From Episyrphus balteatus (taxonomy: Eukaryota > Arthropoda > Insecta > Diptera > Syrphidae), in contig NC_079137.1 of NCBI RefSeq assembly GCF_945859705.1, positions 28,391,322-28,455,321 on the forward strand: DNA of 64,000 nt, written 5' to 3'. The notes beneath the pieces were generated by a model that made no database searches, was not told the DNA's origin, and was given only the letters and a program-made list of their open reading frames with translations. Shown here piece by piece: positions 1-10,356 of this stretch. Every line of letters begins with the position of its first letter. The first letter of the stretch is position 1. The translations under genes and the position numbers were made by a program.

Positions 1-1632
1 TCCTTAAAACAGTTGTTGTATGAAAGCGAATTTTAATGATTTTTAAAGTAGAAAAAAAAAAACACTTAAAAGCTTTTCTAAGCTATTTAGAGGTCACATG
101 AAAAATTATCTTTCTTTCTCTCATGTTAAAAAGTTTTTCTTATATTTCTTAGAATATTTAAAAGGATCCTATTCGATCTACATATACATAAAAGATTTTA
201 AACTTCGAGCATTCAAAAAATTTTCTTTGACAAAAATTTACTTGAAAAAATCCAATATTAAAAAAAAATGTTTTGACTCAACTTGGACTAAAACTTTTAA
301 GTAGCCCATAAAACCATTAATGTTTCTTCTTATTTATTCAGTGTTCAGGTTCCGTTTCATCTGTCCAGAGTGCTCATTTACCTATATTTAACTCAGGATA
401 TATACCGAATACTAAGAATTCATAAAAAAAAAACACAAAATTAAAAAAAAAAATTAAAAATTAGCTCTATTTTAGCTAGATTCGGCATTCAAAAATACTT
501 TTTAATTATCTTTCTTAACACTAGATTGTAGTAAAAGTTATTTTTTCTTTAAATTTAAATCGATTCTCCCCAAGATTATTTGAACAATTTTTCATTATTG
601 CACTGAAAAACCAAAAAAAAAACTACTATATTAAAGTAAACTTAAACTATTTGATAATGTCTTTATATTATTCTTTAAAACAATAAAATAAAAAAAAATG
701 TCCGGGTGATATACATGAGTTTACAAGCTGCCAACAAAATTTTTAAAATGCTTGATTATGAATTTTTCCTAAGTAGTTATAGCATCTACCAGAAAAAAAT
801 TACTATGCTGCTCACTTAACAAAAGGTCTACTCCTTTATCAGGATTAAAATAAAAAACTTTTGCAATAACCTAATAAAAAAAAAAACCCGAGACTAAGAA
901 ATCAACTTTATATTCAAAAAACAGGAAGTAATAAAGACTGATTACGAAAAACTGCGGAACCCATTCTGAGGAAAAAAAACTTTTATAAAAGAAACGACAA
1001 AAATAAATATAAACACCAACTCTCTGCCCATGAACCAGATTCTACTAGCATTTACCTTAGTCCTTCAGCAAAATACCTGTGTCCTTGTTGGTTAAACTGA
1101 TGATGATATTGAAGCAAAGGGATGAGAATCATTTTATGTACGGATGAGGCTGGGGTGGAAGTAAGGGTGAACACGAACAATGACAGCTCTTTTTTTTTAT
1201 TAGCAAACCACCTGGATAGCCTGCCATCACCACTACCACCAGAAAAGACAAACAAAAAAGTGGCTTTTGCGAGCTTTCAAATAATGACTCTTCATGTTTG
1301 AAATTGATTTAATGGTTAGTAGGTCATTTAAAAAGTGCTTATAAAGAGAATAATCAGATGATAGCTAAAGTAAGCAGTTTTCTTTTTCTAACCTCTTTTT
1401 TAAGAATTCTTTTTTAGAACATTATTTGTAATTTTTAGATTGATTTAGTTAAAATTGGTGGTAAGCTTCTTGTAGTAGTGGATTTATTGATAAAAAAGTA
1501 ACCGAGGTCACTCCAATTTACTTATTTTTTTTTTTAATTTGTTCGTTTATAACGTTTTAAAAATAAATTGTAATTGTAGGTATAAATTTAATTTCTCCTC
1601 ATTACATTGAACAAATATGATATCGCGAAATT
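1..1632. other. AT-rich DNA without recognised gene
   Basis: Dominated by A and T runs with only short, low-complexity open frames. A slightly less AT-rich patch lies at about 1020-1260 but has no recognisable protein similarity. I see no RNA gene or transposon end here. Confidence 0.6.
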
Positions 1633-1712
1633 GGGGACAAGATAACAATTAGACATGACATTACGATAATAGAGAATGCGAAACCTGCTTCACAGTTCTG
1701 TCTATCTGCAAG
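1633..1712 (+). repeat. Fragment of dispersed repeat R
   Basis: The stretch reading GATAACAATT, then GACATGACATTACGAT, then an AGAATGC motif and TTCTGTCT resembles 22837-22910 and 37560-37625 at the same spacing. It is a short diverged piece of the repeat family called R here. Only about 80 bp is recognisable. Confidence 0.6.
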
Positions 1713-3407
1713 TGAGTGCCAGAACCTTCTTTGTGCCAACGATTAATTCACATACTGCAAGTCTACCTGGCCAACGATAGCTGCCAGGAAATTCCAAGCT
1801 CACATTCGGAAATTTTGGAAATGAACTGTTGTTGCAAATAAACCTAAATAGTTCTGTTTCTTTATATTTCTCTTTAAAAACGTTAACGTTTGGATTATAA
1901 TTTATTTAAAAACAAAATAATCACATTTTTTTATCACGAAAACAAGCGAATATTTTTTAATTAAATGATACTCAACTTTGTTTTCCAATTTCTTCCTCCA
2001 TCCAACAACTTATCGCCACGTGCTCTGCGGTCTTAATAGCCAACTTAATTAACCCATTAACTTCAGATCCTTAATTGCCAGTTTACTCTCAATTAATACT
2101 TGGTATACAGTTAAAATAAAAATATTTTCTTACTAAGCCAACAATTTTACTGCAAACTTCCTATAAAGGGTCTGTTGATTTTAAATAATTTTCACCATAT
2201 AGCCTATAGGTTACCGTTACTGTATAGCCACCACTCAAATTGCAAATACGCTTTTGGGGGCTTAACAACAATTTTTAAGACCATCTTTAAAAAAATGAAA
2301 AATATATATGTGTATGTGTGTATACAAGCGAGAATATACATCTTGCAACTTTTTTTTTTCACATTGCTGTTACTTACATAAACTAAGGAAGAGAATCTTT
2401 TAAATGTAAACCCAAAATGCCACCCTAATTCGCATTTTCATTTCCCCCCAACACATACACTATAATTTGTTTATTTTTGTTGTTTTAATTTTGTAGACAA
2501 TTTCCAAAAAGAAAAAAAAAGACAAAACATTTAAGGGACATTCTCCTAGGATTCTTTTCAACACTGCTCTAGGCTCATAACCACCCATGTTTAAGGGATA
2601 TTGTAACAAAAAAAGTATCAACGTCTTGTATTAAAAGTCTAAGAAATTGGGGTATTTTAAAAGAGATTATCCTTTTTTCGTTGTTTTTGTAGGTTTTGTC
2701 TCTGTGAATGCGATTTGTCCCCACATGTTTCAGTTGCCACGCTGCCCTAGTGCTTCAGCTTTTGCCATCATTGCCGATCAGGGGGTTGATATAAAGAGGA
2801 AACCATGAATAGAAGCCCTGCCAAATTGAATCGTTCTTAAAGAAACTGACTGTGTCATGTTTGGGTGTCATTTAATTTGTTTTCCATTTTCTGGGAGATA
2901 GGATGTTGGCGTGTTCTAAATTTCCAATAGTTTATTGTTGCTTGGGAATTGAATGCAAGCTTATAGCTTTCAGGCTTTTCAAGGGTTGAAAATAATGATG
3001 AGGAAAATGTATATTATCTAGAAATCTAAACGAGTTTTATAGATGAATACGTCTTCGCGTATGTTTTAATTTTAAAATGAAAACTAGGGTAGTATATTAT
3101 TATTATATCGATATCGTTTAAATTGAAATTCCTTTTTATTATACCAAGTTTAAATTTTTGTTAGAATTCTGTCAACTTAAAAATGCTGTAAATAGAATGG
3201 AAAGGGTATAGTATTGAATAAAAAAGACTTATTATGGAGTGACAACATTAAATATTCCTCGTTTGTATCACAAAGTTCTTGTGAGCTGTGAGGAGAGTAA
3301 TTAAGTCTTTAAGATTTACAAGACAACTTATATCTTGCTTACAGTTATTATTTACCTAAAATTCACAATTGAAATATTTTTTTATGATTTGTTTTTCTAA
3401 GGATACT
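1713..3407. other. Unassigned AT-rich stretch
   Basis: No gene, RNA or transposon end was recognised. The part near 2690-2830 is somewhat GC-richer but has no long open frame and no clear splice-site pair. Confidence 0.55.
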
Positions 3408-3801
3408 ACGCACTGGGCTTTGTGAAGTCGGTACCCCAAAATGCTATTTTTTTTTTAAACCTGCCTGGTTCGATTGCCCAAAGTTAGCCCAGTATAGCCC
3501 AGTATAGCCCAACTTTTTTTGTAGCTAGCCCACACTTAGTTCTAAAATTATAAATGATTTTTTTTGTTATGTGCAAAAATCGTTGATTTTTCAATGTGGT
3601 TTGTTTGCCCAACGTTAGCACAGGATAGCCCAACATTTTTTATCCAAATTCACCAGATAAAAAAAACTTTTTTTTTTATTTCAGAACCCGAAAAATTTAA
3701 ATTTTGTTTCCTGTGAAAATATCGTTAGTTTCAAACAGTTGTTTCTTTGCCCAAAGTAAGCCCAGGATAGCACAACTTTTATTTTGCTATTCTACCCTTA
3801 C
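3408..3801. repeat. Foldback-type repeat A, left part
   Basis: This begins near CTACGCACTGGGCTTTGTGAA and is rich in repeats of the type GCCCAAAGTTAGCCCAG. Similar text appears in reverse orientation at 8900-8995 (CTGGGCTAACATAGGGC, then GGCAGGT, then a long A run) and again at 46135-46245. The repeat is cut at 3801/8327 by the LTR retrotransposon, whose target duplication CTTAC lies at 3797-3801 and 8327-8331. Removing the insertion rejoins one element of about 1.05 kb. Its internal GGGCTAAC/GTTAGCCC symmetry suggests a non-autonomous foldback element; the superfamily is unknown. Confidence 0.6.
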
Positions 3802-3940
3802 TGTCAAGTGGTCAATGATTAAGTGAAGACTGAAGTGTACTTTTATTGAGTTGTCATAAAAGATAACATAATACAAATGTATGATTATAAGTATGTTTAT
3901 ATAATGTAGGTTTAGGCAGGGGTGTCGAACCTATATGACA
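3802..3940 (-). repeat. 3' LTR of the Gypsy element
   Basis: 139 bp, identical to the 5' LTR except for one extra A. The near identity implies recent insertion or recent conversion. In element orientation it carries a TATATAA box and an AATAAA signal, as in the 5' copy. Confidence 0.95.
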
Positions 3941-3951
3941 TCTTCCCTTTT
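3941..3951 (-). promoter_or_regulatory. Polypurine tract
   Basis: On the minus strand the bases directly before the 3' LTR read AAAAGGGAAGA. A purine run abutting the 3' LTR is where plus-strand DNA synthesis is primed in LTR retroelements. Confidence 0.85.
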
Positions 3952-4088
3952 ATAGAATTTAAAGTTAATATTTAATTCAGCAAAACTATTTAAATTCAAT
4001 ATGATATAAACATTAGTAAGTGATTTTATAGTTAAGGAAATTCAAAAAAAGTAAATTAATAATGTTATGAAATGCTTTGTAATAAAAA

Positions 4089-5747
4089 TTATTTAGAGCT
4101 TGTAGATGTGTAGCGATCGGGTTGTCTTAAGACACGTCCGTATCTTGTCGTCTTAGCTGGGGAATTGGTTGAATCTGGTGATTTGTTTATTTGTGTTGAT
4201 GTAGTCGGATCTGGCGTGTTTGGTATTTTGCTACAGTTGTTGGTGTGTTTCAAAGAGTCTGAATTTGAAGGTGGTATATTTGCTGTTACTGACTTTGGTG
4301 CCTGGATGATCGATTTAGTAGGCTGAATGTGGATTGTGTTTCGTCGTAGAAGTTTGCCATCATCTGTTCGTATTACAAGCGACCTTGGTCCATGTTTTGG
4401 TAACTCTTCGACGACTCCAGTTATCCAATCTCGATGGTTTCGTTGGATACGTACCCTATCTCCAGCGTGAAAGGGTTTTGATGGAGTTGCGCTGTTGTCG
4501 TAGTTTGATTTGTAGTTTTGTCGCATTTTGGTGATGTTTTCGTGTACGTCCGGTATAATCTTTGGCTTAAGTAGTTCAGGGGAAACTGGTAAATTTGTTC
4601 TTGTGAGTCTGCTCATGAGTCGTTGGTTTGGTGATTGCAGAACCTCATTTCGTGGTGAATTTCGATAATTCAGGAGCGCAATATAAGGATCTGATTGGTC
4701 TTTGAAGCATTTTTTTAGCATTGACTTCGCTGTCTGCACGTATCGTTCGGCCAGTCCGTTGGATCGGGGATAGTAGGGACTTGATGTTTGGTGTTGGATG
4801 TCCCAATCTTTAGCAAAGTTAGCGAATTCTCTTGAAGCGAATTGTGGCCCGTTGTCTGATTCCAGGACCGATGGGATGCCATGGGTTGCAAAACAGACCT
4901 TCAGAGCCTTAATAACCTCAGTTGATGTTGTTTGTTTGAGTTCTGTGTAGTCGAAAAAACCGGAGTAGCTATCTGCAATTAATAAAAATTCATTATTATG
5001 GAAATAAAAAATATCGATTGCTACTGTTTCCCATGGGAGAGTGGGAATGGTTTTTATAATTAGTGGTTCCTTGGGTTTAGATGGCTGGTAGGATTGACAT
5101 ATGCTGCACCGCTCTACAAAATTTTTGATGTCGCTGTGCATTCCCAACCAAAAAACTGTTGCTCGTGCACGATGTAGACATCTTTGTATTCCGAAATGGC
5201 CTTTGTGAATTAGTGTGAGGGTTTCAAGTTGGAGTGTTTTAGGAATAACAATTTTAGCAGCTTTGTAAATGATTTCGTCTTCATAGGTTAACTCTTCCCG
5301 GAAATTCCAATAATTTCTTATCAGGGGTGGTAGGTCGGTGATTTTTTCCGGCCAACCCTGTAATATAAATTTTTTAATAAGTAGAAGTTCATTGTCGTTT
5401 GATATTTCTAATTTTAATTTTTCTTTTGTAATTAAGGTAAGTTCTGTTAAAGCATGTATTTGTATGTTGTCGTCTGGCGTTTTATTAATTTCATTGTTGC
5501 AGTTTCTGCTGAGTGTATCGGCAAGTTTTATCTCGGTCCCTTTTCGGTAAATTACTTTTGGTGCGTACGGAAGCACGTAAAGGAGTATTTTTTTGAAGCC
5601 GTGGTGAAGCTGAGCACAGTGGTTTTTTGAAGATCGTTTCCAACGGCTTATGGTCGGTCTCGATGGTAAGATTTTGTCCGTATACATACTCGTGGAACTT
5701 TTCGCAAGCAAAACGTATCGCTGTGGCCTCCTTTTCAATCTGAGCAT
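4089..5747 (-). CDS. Pol C-terminal part: integrase (after frameshift)
   Basis: Integrase region of the Gypsy polyprotein, which inserts the cDNA into chromosomal DNA. Residues 1 to about 50 are an out-of-frame reading of RNase H. Genuine similarity starts near residue 52 with the RNase H-integrase linker (LADTLSRN at 75-82). The zinc-binding HHCC is H181, H184, C214, C217. The catalytic triad is D245, D298 and E334, giving the typical D-35-E spacing. A GPY/F-like, Ser/Thr/Pro-rich tail follows to residue 552. The frame overlaps the upstream gag-pol frame by 257 nt in a +1 phase. The switch lies at the A7 run (5588-5594 on the + strand), so this was probably one polyprotein that gained a base. 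Programmed frameshifting at this site, inside RNase H, would be unusual. Confidence 0.93.
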   Translation of the reverse strand: MLRLKRRPQRYVLLAKSSTSMYTDKILPSRPTISRWKRSSKNHCAQLHHGFKKILLYVLPYAPKVIYRKGTEIKLADTLSRNCNNEINKTPDDNIQIHALTELTLITKEKLKLEISNDNELLLIKKFILQGWPEKITDLPPLIRNYWNFREELTYEDEIIYKAAKIVIPKTLQLETLTLIHKGHFGIQRCLHRARATVFWLGMHSDIKNFVERCSICQSYQPSKPKEPLIIKTIPTLPWETVAIDIFYFHNNEFLLIADSYSGFFDYTELKQTTSTEVIKALKVCFATHGIPSVLESDNGPQFASREFANFAKDWDIQHQTSSPYYPRSNGLAERYVQTAKSMLKKCFKDQSDPYIALLNYRNSPRNEVLQSPNQRLMSRLTRTNLPVSPELLKPKIIPDVHENITKMRQNYKSNYDNSATPSKPFHAGDRVRIQRNHRDWITGVVEELPKHGPRSLVIRTDDGKLLRRNTIHIQPTKSIIQAPKSVTANIPPSNSDSLKHTNNCSKIPNTPDPTTSTQINKSPDSTNSPAKTTRYGRVLRQPDRYTSTSSK

Positions 5748-8064
5748 AGCCTTTTTGAGTGCTCGTTAGCGCTCGGGAAGCGTAGGCTATCGGTTGATCG
5801 TTTTGAAGGAGGGCTGCTCCAAGGCTGTGTTGGCTAGCGTCCACTTGCAGCTTCACGTCAAGGTTGGAATCGTAATATCGCAGCAATGGAGTTGAAGAAA
5901 ATGATTTTTTGAGAGCTTCAAATGACTCTTGTTGATTTTTAGACCAGAACCATGAAACTTCCTTTTTTAGAAGTTCTCGTAACGGATGGGTGATTTCAGA
6001 TAAATTTGTGATGAATTTCGAAAGATATGTAGCCATACCTAGAATTCTTTGGAGTTCAGTTTTATTTGTCGGTACCTTTAGTTGCTCTATGGCGATCGTT
6101 TTTTCAGGATCAGCACGAACACCTGTTGACGTTAGTATATGGCCAAGATATTTTATTTTAGTAGCGTCAAAAACGCATTTATCCCTATTGAGTTTTAGGC
6201 CAGCATTAGAAAGTACTTTGATGACTTTACCTGTGAGTTGCTGCAGTTCCTCTTGAGTTTTCGCATGGATCAATATGTCATCAATAGCGACATCAGTGTT
6301 TTGGCATCCTTCGAGAATTGTTTGCATGTAGCTCTGGTAGACTTCTGGTGCGCACGCAAGTCCAAACGGTATTCGTGTAAATGAAAATAGTCCCCAAGGA
6401 GTTGACATCGTGAGGTATTGCTGTGTTCTCTTTGATACCTCGATTTGCCAAAAGCCCCTCGTACAATCTAATAGTGTAAAGAACTTAGATCCTTTAATAT
6501 TTGCAGTTATTTGTTCAATGGTTAGTAAAGGATGATAACGCCTACGTATATTTTTATTAACGTCTGTGGGATCGATACATACCCTAATTTTGTCCTTCTT
6601 TCTTACCACTACCATCGGTGAAACTGCAGGGGGAAATCCGTCCGTTTTGATTAGAACACCGAGTCTGAGCATATTGTCAATTTCTTTTTTGACATCATCT
6701 CGAATGGAATGAGGAATTTTTCTTGGCGCATAATGTTCAAACTTTGGATTGTCGATTAGGTCAATATCATAGACAAAATCTTTGACCTTTCCAAGTCCTT
6801 GGAAAATCTCGTTATCCAAGTTTATTTCTTGCACTCGCAGCACTAGAGAACACTTTTCACAGTCATCTTTGCCTAATATTGGCTCAAAATCTGGAAAATC
6901 TTTCACAATCAAGAACTTTATTTTTCGATTTTTATTGCGCACAACACAATCTAGGCTTAGTTCACCGCGCACGTCGATTTCTGTTCCACCGAAAGCTATA
7001 ATCTTTTGTTTTGTTGGTTTTATTTTTTGTAAATTTGATTTCTTTATCAGACTGACTGGAAGCACGTTGCACTGCGCGGCGGTGTCGAGTTTAACTTTGA
7101 TTGTTTTTTCCTCGATTTTTATTTCTTCGTACCAATTTTTTGTCTCATCCTTATTTGTTTCTGATTTTGTGAGAGCTAGAACGAACAAACCGCTTGAATC
7201 GTCACTAGTATTGTCACTTTCGCTAACAGGTTGTGTGCCTTCTTGTAGGGTGTATACTTTTTTCTTCTTATCGAATTTTTTTCTTCGCTGAAAGCATAGA
7301 TCGGTAAAATGGCCAGTTCTTTTACAGTGTTGGCATTTTTGTTTGTATGCTGGGCATTTATTTTTTTCATGCTCTGTCCCACAATTTCTGCATGTGTAGG
7401 TGAATGAAGATTTGGCTTTTGGTGATTTTTTGTAATAATGTGGGTTATATTTTTTTATTGCATCAACTGCTGCTGTTTCGGGCTTATGTAAATCGCGCAA
7501 TTGCTGGGAAGCTATCTCGCTTGCTCTGCATACCTTTATAGCCTGATCTAGTTTGATGTCATCTTCTGCTAATAATTTTTCACGCAGACTATCATTTCTT
7601 ATACCCGTTACTATTTTGTCCCGCAATAATGAGTCTTCAAGATTTTCAAATGCACATTTTTTTGATTGATTTTTAATTTTTGTTAAGAATTCTTCGAAAC
7701 TTTCTCCTTCGCGTTGAGTTAGAGTATTAAAGGTGTACCTTTCAAATGTTAAGCTTACCCTAGGAGAAAAATACTCGTTAAACTTATTAATTATAGAAGA
7801 TACTTTATCAGTCTCGGCTTCTGTGAAGGAAAAAGAATTATAGATGTTTGCTGCATCTGCTCCTATACATGACATAAATGTTGCCACTTGGATTTCCTCT
7901 GGTTTTTTGTTTAGTTGTGCAGCTATCTCGAACCATTTATAAAGCTGGATCCAATTTTTCCATGCCGATGAAAGGTTTCCACCGGTTATTTGGAGTGGCT
8001 TTGGTGGCTTCACGTAATTAGCTGCACTCAGAGTTTCAGATTGTGGATCATCTTTAGGAGGCAT
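5491..8064 (-). CDS. Gag-Pol polyprotein: Gag, protease, RT, RNase H
   Basis: An 857-residue frame starting at the first ATG, 124 nt downstream of the 5' LTR. Gag fills about residues 1-260, with an NWIQLYKWFEIAAQ-type capsid helix and two CCHC knuckles at 225-237 and 244-257 that bind RNA. Protease follows with VKLDTAAQ (D327), where the usual motif is D-T/S-G-A. Reverse transcriptase spans roughly 465-645, with LLDCTRGFWQI near 531, IPFGLACAP near 565 and the catalytic pair in AIDDIL (D595, D596). RNase H begins near VDAS (741) and TDHKPL (803). After about residue 825 the frame leaves the conserved pol sequence because of the A7 homopolymer and ends out of frame. Gag and Pol are in one frame, so no gag-pol frameshift is needed. 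Confidence 0.95.
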   Translation of the reverse strand: MPPKDDPQSETLSAANYVKPPKPLQITGGNLSSAWKNWIQLYKWFEIAAQLNKKPEEIQVATFMSCIGADAANIYNSFSFTEAETDKVSSIINKFNEYFSPRVSLTFERYTFNTLTQREGESFEEFLTKIKNQSKKCAFENLEDSLLRDKIVTGIRNDSLREKLLAEDDIKLDQAIKVCRASEIASQQLRDLHKPETAAVDAIKKYNPHYYKKSPKAKSSFTYTCRNCGTEHEKNKCPAYKQKCQHCKRTGHFTDLCFQRRKKFDKKKKVYTLQEGTQPVSESDNTSDDSSGLFVLALTKSETNKDETKNWYEEIKIEEKTIKVKLDTAAQCNVLPVSLIKKSNLQKIKPTKQKIIAFGGTEIDVRGELSLDCVVRNKNRKIKFLIVKDFPDFEPILGKDDCEKCSLVLRVQEINLDNEIFQGLGKVKDFVYDIDLIDNPKFEHYAPRKIPHSIRDDVKKEIDNMLRLGVLIKTDGFPPAVSPMVVVRKKDKIRVCIDPTDVNKNIRRRYHPLLTIEQITANIKGSKFFTLLDCTRGFWQIEVSKRTQQYLTMSTPWGLFSFTRIPFGLACAPEVYQSYMQTILEGCQNTDVAIDDILIHAKTQEELQQLTGKVIKVLSNAGLKLNRDKCVFDATKIKYLGHILTSTGVRADPEKTIAIEQLKVPTNKTELQRILGMATYLSKFITNLSEITHPLRELLKKEVSWFWSKNQQESFEALKKSFSSTPLLRYYDSNLDVKLQVDASQHSLGAALLQNDQPIAYASRALTSTQKGYAQIEKEATAIRFACEKFHEYVYGQNLTIETDHKPLETIFKKPLCSASPRLQKNTPLRASVRTKSNLPKRDRDKTCRYTQQKLQQ

Positions 8065-8173
8065 TCTTAATATATTTATTTTTAATTTATTTATTGTTAC
8101 CGATTTTTTTTTTTCGTATTAACAATTGATGCGGAACTTAATATAAACTTTTCTATTAATATAAAAGTTTAAG

Positions 8174-8188
8174 CCACTTCTGACACCA
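8174..8188 (-). promoter_or_regulatory. Primer-binding site, tRNA-Leu type
   Basis: Immediately inside the 5' LTR the minus strand reads TGGTGTCAGAAGTGG. This is complementary over 15 nt to the 3' end expected for an insect tRNA-Leu (CCACTTCTGACA plus CCA). The tRNA identity is from general knowledge and was not searched. Confidence 0.8.
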
Positions 8189-8326
8189 TGTCAAGTGGTC
8201 AATGATTAAGTGAAGACTGAAGTGTACTTTTATTGAGTTGTCATAAAAGATAACATAATACAATGTATGATTATAAGTATGTTTATATAATGTAGGTTTA
8301 GGCAGGGGTGTCGAACCTATATGACA
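8189..8326 (-). repeat. 5' LTR with promoter and poly(A) signal
   Basis: 138 bp. Read on the minus strand it has TATATAA (8283-8289) and, about 50 nt downstream, AATAAA (8229-8234). This is the compact U3-R layout expected for a self-contained promoter and 3'-end signal. Terminal TGTCA/TGACA are inverted repeats. Very short for a Gypsy LTR. Confidence 0.92.
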
Positions 8327-8331
8327 CTTAC

Positions 8332-8995
8332 TTTAAAAATTATATTATATTATTTTTTTTTCACCTCAAAAACCAAAAAAAAATATGTTTTTTTGTTCAG
8401 TGTAAAAATCGTTGATTTATCACTGTGGTTGCGCAAGGTTAGCCCAGGCTAAGCAACAATTTATTTTTGTCATCCCAACTTTAGTTGGTTACAAAAGCCA
8501 ACTGTTTTCATTAAGTTTTTTTAAAAAGAAAATAGTACGCATACACCACAGTGACCGTTTAAATTTATAATTTGGAAAAAGTGAATCCACTGGTATGGGC
8601 ACAGTGTCTCAAATGTTATTTATTTGATTTAGAATTCTTATTTGATTGAATGAAGTCCATATTACATTCCTTCATTTGAAATAGTCAAAGTTTTTTTTTA
8701 AATAAGGGTGGGCAGTGGGCTAACGAAAAAAAGGGGATGTAATTTGTTGGAATTACCATGGTTCATTGAGAAAAAGTGTACAAAGGACAATTTTTACAAT
8801 AAAAAAAACAAATTTTGATTTTTAAGATATTGACAATTTAAAGAAAGCATTTTGTCATAATTTTTGATCTAAGGGTGGGATTTTTACAGTTAAACAAATA
8901 TTTGTATTTTTTGGTTTTTAAGGTGAAGAAAAAGTTGGGTTTTCCTGGGCTAACATAGGGCAAGGCAGGTGTAAAAAAAAAAATTGACATAGCCT
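8332..8995. repeat. Foldback-type repeat A, right part
   Basis: The right part of the repeat interrupted by the LTR element. Segment 8420-8680 (AGGCTAAGCAAC, CCCAACTTTAGTTGGTTACAAA, CCACAGTGACCG, AATCCACTGGTATGGG) matches 45920-46130 in reverse complement. Segment 8690-8930 (GGGCTAACGAAAAAA, TTGTTGGAATTACCATGGTT, TTTTGTCATAATTTTTGA) matches 45590-45910 in direct orientation. The two dispersed copies therefore differ by an internal inversion or rearrangement. Confidence 0.6.
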
Positions 8996-10058
8996 ACGTG
9001 CTGTATATATAAAATGTAGATAGCGGTGGCCAGAGGCTTTACTGTGTTGCTTTTTACGGTATTATTAGGCAGCACGTTATTTCGGGGTTTCTATGATGGA
9101 GTCGGTATCGTTTTTTATATGTGGTTACATCCTTTGGGTCGGTTGTACTTTGAGTTAGACAAATAAAGTTGCTGTTGAAATCTATCTAAATACCAAATAA
9201 TATCAAAACTTGTGCAGCAAATCAAAATATTTCAGACGGAAATCGAAAATGTTTATTACTTCAGAGATATAATTATCTAGCGGATTAACACCTTTCAAAT
9301 TATATCAATATCAGTGATGAAATATGTTTTTGTCTGCACAGGCATCTCCGATGATAGCGTTAAGATGTAGAGTCGCTTATGATCACAAAACCTCATTTCG
9401 ACCCAATAGAAATCAAAGCTTCAATGCAAAACGAAATAGTATTAAATATGTAGATGTAATAGAGATGGTTTTAAGGCTAATTATTACACCTTTATGGGAC
9501 GATTCATCACATTGGTGGCTGGTCAAGGGAAACAGATCTCCACAGCTGTTTTGGGGTATTTCTGAAGTTTTTTTAATTTAAAATTGTGTAGCTTGTAGTG
9601 AATGTACCGTTATCAAATGAAAAGAAATATTATCAGCATGCTAAATAAAGTTAAAATTTGTATGTTCTCTAGATCAAAGGATAGAAAGCTTATTTTAGCG
9701 TTATCTCAAAATTATGAATAGAAACTAATTTTAATTAATTAATAAAATTAACTTTAATTAATTTTGCACAAATATCGTCCTGTTTTTTACCTATCTACAT
9801 TATAAATTTAATTCTTTTTTCTGTTGAAGAAAAAAGAATAAAAATAAAAAACGGTTAAGAACCGTCAAAAAACTTAGGACAAAAAACTTGTTTTTTCCCG
9901 TTATTCAGTCAAAAATCATTTTAGAATACCATGCAAGCGCATGGTCATAGCCTTTATGCCCTATAAGTCTGAGATTTTTTGAATGCTCCAAAAATGTTGC
10001 TAAGAATAAAAAACCACCCAAAAACACCGCTAAAAAAGTAGGTATTTTAGGCTTTAAT
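8996..10058. other. Unassigned intergenic or intronic DNA
   Basis: No gene recognised. The patch at 9330-9560 is less AT-rich and has an 85-codon open frame with no similarity I recognise. An AATAAA near 9160 has no clear transcript context. Confidence 0.5.
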
Positions 10059-10356
10059 TAATGTAACCACAGTGTTACTCCCGTTCATTATCATGTTTTT
10101 TATGTTTTAAATATTGTCATTTATCGTATGATTCTATTTAAATTCTACTTTGTCTATTTATCATGCACTATCGTATGACCTATGCAAATGTATATCATGC
10201 AAACACCTATTATGTTTTACCGTATGAAACGATCATGCTCATGTAACTCTAGTCGTTAAGCTCGATAATGTTAATTGTAAATTATAAAATAAAGATTCAG
10301 TTCTTGCCCAACGCTGAAAGCGTCAACCTCTTTCTTTTTATTTAGTCTACATAATG
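10059..10356 (+). mobile_element. Probable solo LTR
   Basis: A block of about 288 bp begins near TGTAACCACAGTGTTACTCC and ends AGTCTACA. AATAAA at 10288-10293 is followed by GTTCTTGCCCAACGCTG, a typical LTR 3'-end layout. TAATG at 10059-10063 recurs at 10352-10356 as a candidate 5-bp target duplication. With that duplication the LTR would start TAACC rather than TG; with a TG start at 10062 the duplication is shorter. No internal region is attached, so this would be a recombination-derived solo LTR. Confidence 0.5.

Larger units (their letters stand above)
3802..8326 (-). mobile_element. Young Ty3/Gypsy LTR retrotransposon
   Basis: This is a 4,525-bp element on the minus strand with LTRs at 8189-8326 (5') and 3802-3940 (3'). 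Both begin TGTCA and end TGACA, and they differ only by one A in a short run. A 5-bp target duplication CTTAC flanks it (3797-3801, 8327-8331). The order is 5' LTR, primer site, Gag with two zinc knuckles, protease, reverse transcriptase, RNase H, integrase, polypurine tract, 3' LTR. That pol order is the Ty3/Gypsy arrangement. There is no envelope-like frame, so it is a retrotransposon rather than an errantivirus. Two CCHC knuckles and very short LTRs may fit the mag lineage, but that is tentative. One frameshift in the 7-nt homopolymer at 5588-5594 separates the two frames. Confidence 0.96.

Noticed and set aside
6782..7291. 169-codon open frame on the + strand within the LTR element
   Set aside because: Antisense shadow of the Gag-Pol coding sequence.
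3802..8326. Endogenous retrovirus (errantivirus)
   Set aside because: No envelope frame follows integrase; the region between integrase and the 3' LTR is under 140 bp.
10059..10356. Host gene 3' end ending at AATAAA
   Set aside because: The flanking TAATG pair and compact layout fit a solo LTR better; no coding sequence precedes it.
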